A stretch of DNA of 64,000 nucleotides from Paracentrotus lividus. Its lineage: Eukaryota; Echinodermata; Echinoidea; Camarodonta; Echinidae. Under the pieces are notes generated by a model that made no database searches, had not been told where the DNA came from, and was given only the letters and a program-made list of their open reading frames with translations. Position numbers and translations under genes: made by a program. Below, piece after piece: positions 40,001 through 53,400 of the stretch. Numbering within the stretch: position 1 is the first letter of the stretch; each line of letters begins with the position of its first letter. Location of the stretch: assembly GCA_940671915.1 (NCBI GenBank), contig CALNVZ010002100.1, positions 1,365,005 through 1,429,004 on the forward strand, in the 5' to 3' direction.

Positions 40001-43000
40001 CACCAGAGGACTTGATTCAACCAGAAGCTATCCAGGCAGTACAAGCTGCTGCTCCATTACAGTCCGCAATGCCACAGGATTGTAGACCTCTGGACCTGGT
40101 TATTCCTGTCATCGGTGCAGGATCAGGATGTATCACAGGTATGTACCGCTAACACCAGTTATTTCAAAAGTTCTTGATGATATCCCACCACTGACAACAG
40201 CTATTTCAAAAGTTTTCCTTTATTTCCAACGACTAACCCCAGCTGTTTCAACAGTTCTGGTTTATATCCCACCGCAGACACCAGCTATTTCAAAAGTTCT
40301 GGTTTATATCCCACCGCTGACACCAGCTATTCTAAAGTTTTGGTTTATATCCCACCGCTGACATCAGTTATTTCAAAAGTTCTGGTTTATATCCCACCGC
40401 TGACACCAGCTATTCTAAAGTTTTGGTTTATATCCCACCGCTGACATCAGTTATTTCAAAAGTTCTAATTTGTATCCCATAACTAAAACACCAACCAACC
40501 AACCACCGCTGATACCAACTTTTTCAAAAGTTCTGGTTCAGATCCCACTGCTGACACCAGTTATTTCAAATTGTATGGCTTATATCCCACTGATGACACA
40601 AGCTATTTCAAAACTTCTGGTTTATACCATACCACTAATATTAGTTATTTTGATTTCTAGTCCAAATCACACCATCGACAACAAACAATTCGAGATATTG
40701 ATATCCTGTTATCTCTGATATGTTTTTACAATTTGTCACAGGGTATGATAAAATGATCAAACTTCACCCAACCAATGGAAATATTTTGAAATATATTGTG
40801 TTGTATTACATGTTCTTGTTGATAAATGAATCTTTGAAATCATTTGGCAAGCGATGTATGCCAATCTTTTCCAAGTGTAAATTGCAAATGGCATTGGTTT
40901 GATAAGTACTTTGTGTTAACAAAAATTCTCCTAGGGGAGTGGAAAATGCTCACAAATCTGTAGTTGGTGACTTTAGCCATACCATGTATTTCACACTATA
41001 TTTTGTTTAGAGAATTGTAATCATTTATAAAGCATTCCACTACCTGTGGAAATTTATAAAGCATTCCACTACCTTTGGAAAGGTGATACATTTGAAGTTC
41101 AGTGGATCAACCTATCTGCTTGATTACTACTTATTATTACTTTAGGGTATAAATGTTTTACAGACATATGATGACATGATTCTATTGTTTAATTAGATGT
41201 CTTACAAAATTTTTCTCAACCTCTTATCCAATGTATCTAGGTGAGGTAAAGACCCCCTCTGGTCGTAAGGAGACCCCAATGATCATTGAGAACAAGGATG
41301 GTACCATCACTGTCAAGTATTCACCCAAGGAGATTGGTCGTCATGAGCTAGCTATCAAGTACAATGGAAAGGACGTTCCAGGTATGAAAAACTTCTATAC
41401 ACTCTATTCTTATTTCTCTTGTAATGCATCTATATTTAATTGTGGGAAATGATTGAGTATAATTATAGAATACATTAAAGCCAATCGTTTTGTGTATGTG
41501 ATATTTTATGAATTTAGACCAGTTGGTTATATTCGTAAGTGGTTAATTTTACAACTTGTGTGATCGTTAAAGGGGCCTTAAAATGAAATCGTAATTTACT
41601 TGAAGATTGACTTAAAATACATGGCTTGTTCAATTTTCACTTATTGATGACAATTATTATTGACATTTAAAGTTAAAAAGTATAACATTTATATTTAACT
41701 ACTAGCTTTTATGTTCCTCACTCTTAATATGTTTCAAAGTATCGTCATTTATACAATTGTACATTTCCTTTTTTTGTATATATGTTTAAGTGTATTAAGA
41801 CACCATTTCCCTATTATATGTGTATTGCAGGCAGTCCATTCCACTTCCATGTTGATGAACTGAAGAGTGGTAACGTAACAGCTTACGGTACCGGTCTTAC
41901 TCATGGTATCAGCAATGAACCATGTCACTTTATCATCAATACCAAGGATGCTGGAGCAGGTCAGTCCCACATATTTATTTGAGATTCTAAATTAACCCAT
42001 AGATGTCCAAGATTTCTCTAAGGTCTCGATAATCACTTTTTGATCCTCAAATTGGCACAAATTATATTTTTGATTTCACTGGAGCAACCTTTGAAAAAAA
42101 AATTAATTCTGTGTTAATGATGACTTATTCATAAAATTACAAATGTATTGAAAAAAAATGCCAAGTTGCTTATGAAAATAGTAGTTTTGTGTTTACTTTT
42201 GCATTGCCAATTTAGAGATTTCAATGATTATTTTCATTTAATCTGTTCTATCCCAATATAATATTATACTTTCCAAACTAAATTTACAAAATAACTTTAA
42301 AAGGAAATACATTTTGGTGTGAACAGATCATTTATTGTTAAAATTGGTCTTCCAGGTTTGAAAAGGAAAATATTCATCCTAAACATTTTGTCATGGAGAG
42401 TTAGTTCATCCATATTCAGTTATGTAACAGTTTCATCATTTTGTATAGAATGCAATTATTTAATACTTTCAAAATTTATGTGAGGGGTAGTTTGAATAGT
42501 TCTCTGATGCGATTGTTCTGGTACAATCACATTTCTTTTTATTGAATGTTTAACGATCCCAAATTCATTTTCATAGAAAGCTAGGTACAGAAAACATCAC
42601 TGATATTTCTTCGAATACCTTTTATATATATAATCTATGTTTGTTTTGTTTCAGGTGGTTTGGCTCTTGCTATTGAGGGACCCTCTAAAGCTGAGATCAA
42701 ATGTGTAGATAACAAAGATGGAACTTGCAGCGTAACATACTTCCCCACCAAGCCTGGACAGTATGATATCGTTGTCAAGTTTGCAGATAAACACATCCCA
42801 GGCAGTCCTTTCTCTGCTCAGATCGTTGGTATGTGTTTGTTAACATCTTAGCAAAAAAAAATTATTTGACCAAGCTCTTTCGTAAGTGTTTCTTCCCTCT
42901 TGTTGACCAGCTTTATGTTCCTGCATCCTGTCTTTGGTTTCGTTCCTAAGATTAAAAACAATGAAACCTTATGAAATATGGGGTTGGTCGAATGATTTTA

Positions 43001-46000
43001 TCTTATATTTTATTTTATGGGTTTAATGAGCTATATTGTGTGAGCCGATATTACTATCTTGAAAGGTAAATAGTATGCAGTCTAGCCCAAACAAAAGAAA
43101 TATATAACAACTTCAGTATTCAGACTAAACATACTTGCTAAAATTTATTTCAAATTCTATGTGAGATTGATTAAAATAATGATATAAACAGTTTATCATG
43201 TTTGATACTTGACACATCAACAGTTTGGGTACTTGAAATAAATAAACATAGTAAAAACGTATTTAAATACAAGAAAATCCCCAACTTTTATTGTGAAATT
43301 CTGGACAATTAACAAAAAAAGGAATTGATAATGATGCATTAATTTGGTTTCTTTTTTCAGACAAGTCTGGTAGCAGGATGTCTATTGGTACACCTAGCGA
43401 TGTTCCTCTGAAGATTACTGAATCTGATCTTAGTCAACTCACTGCCAGTATCCGTACACCTTCTTCCAAGCATGATGAACCATGCGCTCTCAAACGTCTT
43501 CCAAATGGAAACATTGGTAAGTAATCATTCATTTTGCAGGTCTATTTCTTTGCAAGTGGAAAATTGCTTCTCTATCTGAATTCATAAGTAATAGATGATA
43601 GATCAATGACGTTTTCCTTGCCTTAAAGATTTGTGTAAAGTTTTGACACATGTTATCTATAATATATTCAGCTGTCAGTGCCACATATTTCACACAAGGA
43701 GGGCCATAAATGTGAATGGAATATCTGTTTCCCTTCCGTATTGGAAATATTTGAAGGGTTTATTTTGGGATAAATTGGAAGGATGGATTAAGAAATAATA
43801 CTTTTTTTTCACCCTAATTTGCAATCTTCTACAGGTATTACATTTACACCAAAGGAGATCGGTGAACACCAGGTCAGCGTCAAGAAGAAGGGTCAACACA
43901 TCCCCAACAGCCCCTTTAAGATCATTGTAGGTGCCCAGGAGGTCGGAGATGCATCCAAGGTCAAGGTCACAGGTCGTGGAATCAAAGAGGCTGAAGCCGG
44001 TCAAACAGCTCAGTTCCTGGTTGATACAAGGAATGCTGGTAAGCATTGACATATATCTTCTAGTTGTTTTATATCTTACCGCTGACACCAGCTATTTCAA
44101 AAGTTCTGGTTAATTTCCCACTGCTGACACCAGCTTTTTTTAAAGTTCTGGTTAATATCCCACTGCTGACACCAGCTATTTCAAAAGTTCTGGTTTTTAT
44201 CCCACCGCTGGCACCAGCTATTTCAAAAGTTCTGGTTTATATCCCACCGCTGGCACCAGCTATTTCAAAAGTTCTGCTTTATATCCCACCGCTGACTCCA
44301 GCTATTTCAAAAGTTATGTTTTATATCCCACCGCTGACACCAATTATTTCAAAAGTTTCGGTTTATATCCCACCGCTGACACCAATTATTTCAAAAGTTT
44401 TGGTTTATGTCCCACTGCTGACACCAGGTATATAAAAAGTGCTGGTTCAAATCCCTGTACTGACACCAGCTGATTTCTCTAATATATACTCAGTTCCTGG
44501 TTGATACAAGGAATGCTATGGAGTAGATATTCTGGTTGGTTTATATCCCACCACTGACACCTGCTGTTTGCTTTATTATATACTCAGTTCCTAATTGATA
44601 CAAGGAATGCTAGTAAGATATCGTAAGTAGTATGTCTGTAACGTGGGTCCAAACAAATACATTTGATCGATAAAAAGGCAATCCTTCTGCATTTCAGAAA
44701 TCTATGAATAAACTTAAAGCATATTAGAGCCTGGATAGTTTGCAGTTCATACTCATGTGGGCAAAATGGCTGATTTAACATGTCTTACAACCCCCGGAGT
44801 GATATGTGATCCAAGATTAAGCACTCATATATTTTAATCAGATCCAGTACCTACTAGTATGCCATCAAGAATTCCTTTCATCTCTTTGACAACTTCAAAA
44901 GAAGAAGCACAAGTTTCTCAGGCTTTTTTTTTTTTTTTTTTTAGTTAATGCGCAAACTGGAAAACGACTGAAATTTAAACTCGATATGAATGGTTTCTGT
45001 TTGATATGCCTTGTGAAGAATTCTGATGTATTTTTTTCTTTGATTTCTTCCAGGGTATGGAGGTCTTGGTGTATCCATTGAGGGACCAAGCAAAGCAGAT
45101 ATTAACTGTGAGGATAACGGTGATGGAACATGTCTAGTCACATTTACACCGACTGAACCAGGCACATACAATGTCAATGTACACTATGCTGATCAACTTG
45201 TACCAGGTAATTCTCAAGATTCTTGCTATAAGGAACCCAAGATGTTACAGACTTTGTACTTGGTAATGCTTTGAGGAATACCTTGATGTTTCTACGCTGT
45301 TCAATGAAGAATTTTTGCTTTGCGAGGTTGAAGTTCATTTAGTAAGATTAGGGAAATATTGTTCTTGTTAGAAGTAATACAAGACTAAAAAGTAAAAGGA
45401 GACTAAGAAGTCTTTTTAGATTTCTACAATGTCTAGCATTTGTTCAGATAAAACTGGGAAGCCTTATTGTCTTTTTATAACTGTTTGCATTGCTTTGTGA
45501 TTTTGCCTTGCAGGAAGTCCGTTCCAGGTCGCAGTGAAGGGAGATTCAACAGAATTGCCTCTGATCAGAGAAACTATGGTCAGACCTACTAAAGCTCTTC
45601 CAGTCTCTAATGTTGGTAGCGAATGTGAACTCACCGTCAAGATTCCAGGTAACTCGTTGGTCACACTATATTTGCTCCACCAACAATTGCTCCTGGCTTT
45701 ATTGGCCTGTATTCTCAAAAGCCACCCGACTTTAAGCCTTGCTTAAATCTGTGGTTTAACTATGGCGTGCTAAAAGGGACCGAAACCCAAAAATAGGTGT
45801 TCAATTCATCATAATTTTTGGTAGTGAAACTATTAAAAACTGCTTGGAAATGATAAGTACAAAACTTTCCTTTACAATTAAAACACGATTCCAGAATTCA
45901 GTGACTGTGATGCTACATGCAACATAGACAGATTGATTCCCTTTTAGCAAGCCATAGTAAAACCACAGATTTAAGCTAGGCTTTTAAATATAGGCGGCTT

Positions 46001-49000
46001 TTGAGAATATGGGCCATTAGGACTAAGATGTAGGGTTACGGTTAGGGTAGCTACATTGTATAGGGTTTCATTTTAGGTTTTGGGGTCAGGTTTTTAATGC
46101 TAAGTTCAGGGATGAAGTTAGTCATTTGATTAGTGTATGGGAGTTACAGTGAAGCAATTGTCGCCAGAGTAAATGTCATGATCCATGTCTCTTTAGATTA
46201 CCTTTTATGAGAATGGACAAACAATGACTAATCAGGTACTCACAATCTTATATCTGTGACATGTATGTGCTAATTAACAACTCCCGGTTTCTGTACCTGT
46301 CAATTATGATGCAAATATTGGAACTTTCTGTAAGACTCTATCAGATTAACATGCATGTAGTAGTACAAGATATGGAGTAATATTAGCTGCCTTACAAAGC
46401 TTTTTGTATTTCATTCAAGAGTTTTGATAAGTAATTTAAACTGAATCCAAGTCTCTTTTGAGGGGGTTGGTTTTACACTAATGACCAGTGATTAACACCA
46501 TGCAGTATCTAAAAGAGTGTCTTATGACCCGATGTTTACTAAACATAGTAAGTCTCTTATGCGGCAGTCACATGTACACAACGCAAAACCAGCACATTGA
46601 AATTTGTTAAAATTGCCGACGACACGCATACATAGTGTATACATAGACAACACATCTTAAAATATGCAACAAATGCACTGCATTGGCTCAGGGCACCCGA
46701 TGCATGAGTAACGCACACCCAGTGCATATTGTGCTTTGGCTGTACGTCATACTTGTGACTGCGACAATACATTGATACATGTATTCATTGCACTGCTTGA
46801 CTTGCTTTCCTGTTGTGATATTTCACACCTCTTTCCCCTACTTCCTGCCTTGTTGAATTGAAATGTTTATACAGAATGACTAAGTTAGTCGGACTATGTT
46901 ATTTTCAGGTACTGATCCATTGGACATGACTGCCCAGGTGACTAACCCGGCTGGACGTACAGTAGATGCAGAGATCATGGACAGACCTGATTGCAAGTAC
47001 TGTGTCAAGTTCGTACCCTCCATGGAAGGAGTGCATACAGTCAGTGTTAAGAACAAGGGAATGCATGTACCAGGTAAAAATTCATGCTCCAAATATTTTC
47101 TTAATTTTTAAATATGTTAACCTTTTTACACAAAATATCATCCCTGTATGTATTTGTTGGACAGTCTACAATTAGGGGTCTGCCTATCCTTCTTAAGAAG
47201 TCTGAATCTGTTTGCTAAAAACCAATGTGTTATGTCCCTTCAGTAAAGTAAGTTTTATTCTCAAGCAGGAGAAAGATATCTTCTGATCCTTTTATTTTCA
47301 TGACTGATCTTGAAAAAATTATTAAATCTGATGAACCTAAAACATTCATAATATGTAACTCAAATGATTAATCTTGTTAGCTTACCATGTTAACAGGTAG
47401 TCACTTTTTCGTCTTTATTTCAATGTTTGTTTTTATTTTGTAAATTACAGGAAGTCCGTTCCAGTTCACAGTTGGTCCATTTGGTGAAGGTGGTGCACAT
47501 AAGGTGCATGCTGGAGGTCCTGGTCTAGAACGTGGAGAGGTCAAACAACCTGGTAAGCTAGTCCAAGTCTGATGTCCAACGTACAATTAGATACAACCTT
47601 TGAAAATATAAAACGGGGTGTACAGGTCAAGGAATTTCTGTATCGGGGAAAAGCCATTTAGTTAAGAAGTTTGTCAAAATGTCCCATTACTTGTTTGCTA
47701 GCATATTGTGATGATGATATTCAGGCACTTTAAGCTTAAGGGATACAACATGTTAAATGGTCATTGAAATTTCTTTTCAAAATCACTTCTGCTTTGGAAA
47801 GCCAGGGAATTTTGAAAATAAATAAGTGTAAACATAATAATATAATACTGTTGAATAGAAAAGTTTTGGAAATCATTATTTTGCCTATTAGGCCTAATAT
47901 TATTGACAGCAATCCTTTATTGATGTACTAGTTCTTACAAAGAGAAATTTTTTTTTTCTATTTCTCTAAACTATTTAGCCGAGTTCCAGGTCTGGACTCG
48001 TGAAGCTGGTCCAGGCAAGTTGGGCATCACTGTATCTGGTCCTGCTAAGGCTCCAATCAACTTTGTAGATAACAAAGATGGTTCTTACCTTGTCTCATAC
48101 CTGCCATCTGTACCAGGTATGTCTCTTAATCCATTGTATTATTTTTCTTTTACAAAGCCTAATGAAGTATCGTTAACAAGTGTGGTTGTCACAAATCATT
48201 TCAGTTTGAAGGTGAAACATACGATTCCCATTATATATCAAAATTCTAGTAGTTCAAATTACTCAAAGTTTTTATTTATTCATGCAATAATGAGTGAAAT
48301 AAATGGTCAACAAGAGGGTTGTTCTCTTTTTTTTTTCATCCTCCATATGTGTAAGCTTAATACAAATTGGTTTAATTCCCTCCTCTTGGAACTTGAATCA
48401 AGTTGGAGACAAACATATTTCTAATGCTCAATATGATATATATTACTAGACCTGTTGTGTCAACAGTGAGGTTTTTGTTTCTTGTTGAAAATTTGTTTAC
48501 ACGTTATAATCTGATATGAAAAGGCATCTGCATATTGATATGATAATGCCTGACTTCAATTCTGCATTTCAGGTGAATACAACGTGGACATCAAGTTTAA
48601 TGACAGGCCCATCCCAGACAGTCCTTACAAACCATTTGTTGTACCACCCCTTGGAGATGCTAGGAGATGCAGTGTGTCTAGCTTGCAGGTAGGTCCAAGT
48701 CTTTACCCATTCTCCTCGTAGTGCTTAGTCCTTCTGTCATCATTCATATTGTATTTTGAGCCTTCTACTTCACAATTATTCAAAGTTATATTACATTACT
48801 CATATACAATCAACCTTGGAGAAGTCAACTCAAGAAGAAGAGAAAATCATATCTTAAATTATTTACCAACAAATAATTACCTGGGCCCACGGGCGTAGAC
48901 ACAAATTCCTTTCTTTTGTAAGTAGGGTCGATGAAGTATTCACATTCGGTAGAGCGGGACGCAATTCTTTTGTTAGTGGGGGTATGCGCTATGCCAGTGC

Positions 49001-50430
49001 CTGGGCCCATATTCATAAAACCTTTATAGGCCTAGTTATCACCTAACTGAAATGTTCCCTGTGTAATTAGTTGACAACTAGCTTTAGGAAGGTTTTTTAT
49101 GAATATGGGCCCAAACCAATGAATGAATTTCAAAGGAATTATCAAACAGACAACTTCCATTATAACAAGCATGGATACAAAGAGATTTCATTTCAACAAG
49201 GCGCATCTCCTGGTACCAAGTACAATTATGTTCATGTGTCTCTGTTCCTATAGACGAATTAGGTTTGGGTGATGTTTTGTCTTGTGAGACGTCCTTTGCT
49301 GGGGGTGTACACATGTACTACGATGCTCCATGTGGGCGTATGTATGCGTAACAAAGGAAAATGTACATACATGCAGAGAGACGCGCACATGGCGCATGCG
49401 TAGTACATGAGTAACCCCCCAGCTATGGCCGCCATGAAGTTACATTGCTCTGAAGTCGGATTGGTCTATATGCTCAGTATAACAAGATACATAACTTTGG
49501 TCCCAAACACCTTGTTATAACAGCAATTGACTGTATTTGTCGATTCATAACTACACATGTGTATAATTTTGAAATCTATTATTATTGATATTTTTTATTT
49601 ACAGGAGCATGGTATCAAGGCTAATCATCCATGCTCATTTGTCATTCAACTCAACGGTGCTAAAGGTCATCTGAAAGCAAAGTGTAAATCACCTTCAGGA
49701 GCTGAGCTTGATTGTGTTATCACAGAGATTGATGAAGGTGAGTAGAGGTTGTCATCAAAATCACAAGATGATATTTCAGAAAGAAATTATTATAGGAAAT
49801 AAGAATTTAAAAATTTAAATGTCTATAACCTTTTAGCCTTCGGATTACTACTCAGTGCTACCTGGCAAAATGATATACTGTACATGTATTTAAGACATGT
49901 CAAAGCAAACAGAAGTTTGTTCGAGCAGTTGAAAGGCCTGGCTAATGTTATGAAAAATTGGAAGGGCGTTTTTATGTTGTTGATGATTTAAGGGATAAGC
50001 TGAAAACTGTTAACCTGTTGAGGACAGAGCCCGAATATATTTGGCCTGAGGTCTATGGGAAATGTGTGTTATAGCCAAATCAGCTCGTCTCCAACAGGTT
50101 AAGGGTGGTTTGAGGGGTAAGCTAAAGAGTAGTTTGAGGACAAATGGGTTAATGATTGTTTGATTACAAAATTATGAGATTAAATATTGGCATTTCTTGG
50201 CTTCTTTTTTTTAATAAGTATGCATATGTTGAATGTTTCAGAGAACTACGCAGTGCGCTTCCTTCCGACCGAGAATGGAATTCATAACGTAGAAGTATTC
50301 TTCAAGGATTCACCGATCCCAGGCAGTCCATTTAGGATTAGGGTTGGTACAGTAGAGGAGGTGGGTGATCCAGGTCATGTACATGCCTATGGAGATGGAT
50401 TGGAGAGAGGAAAGACAGGTCAGAAAAAAT

Positions 50431-50484
<54 letters not shown>

Positions 50485-53400
50485 CTACAGTCTATTCCCA
50501 TTATAATGAGCACAGATAGAACATTCATTACAACTTGGCAGTTATCGCAGTCCTAATTTCAAATTGTCAATGACCCGTATTCTGGAGCAAAGACCGAGTG
50601 TGTACAAGTTGCAAGTTCATGCAATCCTTTTGTCTCTTGTCGACTGATGCATCAGACAAAAGGATCATTCGATAGCTTTGCACAAACTTGCAACTCATAC
50701 AACTTCAGTCTTCGGCTCAGAATATGGGCCTATGTTTTAAGATGTTTAGTATAGCAAGATTTGATCATCACAAGGTAATTGGCGTATTCATGTGCAATAT
50801 GTTATATCAGGAGTGGACTGTATCATCCTTTGTTCTTATGTTTGGATTTCTTTTGTGGTATTCTACTTCTCAATAACAGTTTCATATTTTGGACATATCT
50901 TTTGTATGTTTAGCTTTTATTAAAAAAAAAAGAGGGAATGATCCCAAGTGAAAGAACAGATAGATCACTCTGGAAAATCAAGCCAGAGTGCAGCAATGCT
51001 CTGGTGATAGCAAATCAAGTATAATGTGATCCACCATTTTGTTTTCAATTCAAGCTGCCATTGCCCATATTCTGGAGTGAAGACTGAGTTTGTATGAGTT
51101 GCACGTTCATGCAAAGCTATTGTGCGATCCTTTGGTCTAATGTTGACTGATGCATTATACATCAGACAAAAGGATCGCACAATAGGTTTGCACGAACTTG
51201 CGACTCATACAAACTCGGTCTTTGGTTCAGAATATGGGCCATCGAGTTTCGAAATGATTAAGTAATATACGTCTGATAGACGCTTGGCGAAATGAAATGA
51301 AATCAGTCAATTGCTCTGCAGATTCATTTCAAATCTACATTAGTCTACTTTACAAGCCATATATTTTGCAGGGGGTTTGATTTTCATAAATTTTGTCAAT
51401 CGTTGAAGGATCGCAAATTTAAATTTCTGAATTGTGATTTTGGTTGAGTTAACTCAACAAATCACAAAACTGTCTACTATGTTCTCATTTGCAAAAAAAA
51501 AAGTAAAAAGAAGAAGATTTATATGCAAGAAAAATTATGGTGGGTACAGTATATTATAAAATTTTTGTTGTTTCGTTTTTTTTTATCAGGAGAGAAGTGT
51601 GAGTTCATCATCAATACATGTGGAGCTGGAGCCGGAACATTGGGAATCCAAATCGATGGTCCATCCAAGGTCAAACTAGATGTGACAGAGATCGGTGAAG
51701 GTTATAAGTGTGTCTATGTTCCCACGCATCCTGGTGAATATATGATCACTATCAAATATGGCGGACCTACTCATATCACAGGCAGTCCCTTCATGGCCAA
51801 GATCACAGGTATGAATAACTATTTTTGGATTTTTGTGTGTTGTTTATTTATTTAGTTTATTCCTCATCAGTTCACATATATTTAACAAAATTTTACCATT
51901 CCTTAAATACAAATTTACAATTTTTTTTTGAATAAATTTACAAAACCATAAATATTTAGATTGTACAAACATTTATGAATTGAAGGCTTATAATATCATC
52001 ATCAAAAATACATTTTTTGTTTTTGTTTTAAATAAATTTAGACATCATACCACATTTACGAGAATGAATAGTGAGTTCCACTTATAAAACATAAACATAA
52101 TATTTAAATCTATGTTCATCCAAAAGAGAATTGATAGGAAATTTAACTTTTTCAATGAGCAATACTTGATTTAAGAGCAATGCCCTGTAACAGTGAAGTT
52201 ACATTCAATCTTACAATTGATATAGTCTTTGGTAAATCATCTACTAAGTACTCACTAGTCAATATCATCTATTTTTATTACAGGGTGCATGTCATATCTG
52301 ATTTTTAGATAAATTTGATTCACAATTGCTGTTATTGTGAAATATACAATGTGTTTATACTTTAGATAGCTAGATAGATAGATCAAAAAGACTTGTTTAT
52401 TTAAGAACACATTAAACAAGCAGCTCACAAGTTGAAAATGTTCAATTTACAATGTGAATGATAGTATTTTTGTTTTAATAGAGTATTGTTCAACGGAACC
52501 TGTATGATTTGAAAGGAATCATTCGCTACTTTCAAGATCTTAAACATTATTTTGAAAATAAAAAACTTCTTAAATAAAATCTCAGTTAAAATGGGAGAAA
52601 GATGTAGGTAATTTATTACTATCATTATAGTGTTCATCCTAATATTTTCATTTTTAAAAATATGTCAGGAGCTGCAAAAGGAGGCAAAGCAGGAAGTGTT
52701 GAGACAGCCCAGGTCATGGTGGAAACCATCGTCAAGACAACCACTACAACAGGATTCCAAGCTCCAGTATTCACCTCTGATGCTAGCAAGTGTGTCCCGA
52801 GTGGTATGGGTCTCAAGAAATCCTTCTTGAATAAGAAGAGTCAGTTCCAAGTCAACTGCTCAGATGCAGGTGAGTTACATCTTCCGTTATTCCCCTTTTT
52901 ATGCCTCCACAACGTAGTCCCGCTGGAGGCATTATGTTTTCGGGTTGTCCGTTCATCCCTACGTACGTACGTACGTACGTACGTCCGTCCCACTTTCGTT
53001 CTCACGATAACTTAAGAACCGTTTTGACGAATCATCTTCATACTTGGTACATGCATGCATACTGGGTTGAAAATAATCTAATCAGATTTTGGGGTCACAA
53101 GGTCAAAGGTCACAGTGGTCAATAAATAGGTAAAAATAGCTCGTTCTCACAATAACTCAAGAGCCGTATACTGATCTTTATACTTGGTTCATGTGTGTAT
53201 ACTGGAGGGACAATGATCTGATTAGATTTTTAATATTTATTTTGAAACAATGTTCGCCACTTGAACATATTATCACATTGTGCTCTGTGCTTCAAGCCTA
53301 GCTATGGAGGGATATATATGTACATGCAAATTCTACCATTTGTCATTACTTTATTTATTAATCTAAGGTTTAATTCATGTACATTATCTATATTCAAATT

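Noticed and set aside
40128-40361. Open frame (77 codons) with a repeated [14 protein letters not shown]-like peptide
   Set aside because: It is the translation of the 42-base intronic minisatellite, open only because 42 is divisible by three.
44064-44435. Open frame of 123 codons with 14-residue repeats
   Set aside because: Same minisatellite in intron 25; no start context, no conserved protein.
40139-44475. CRISPR-like regularly spaced repeats
   Set aside because: Units are directly adjacent with no unique spacers, in introns of an animal gene.
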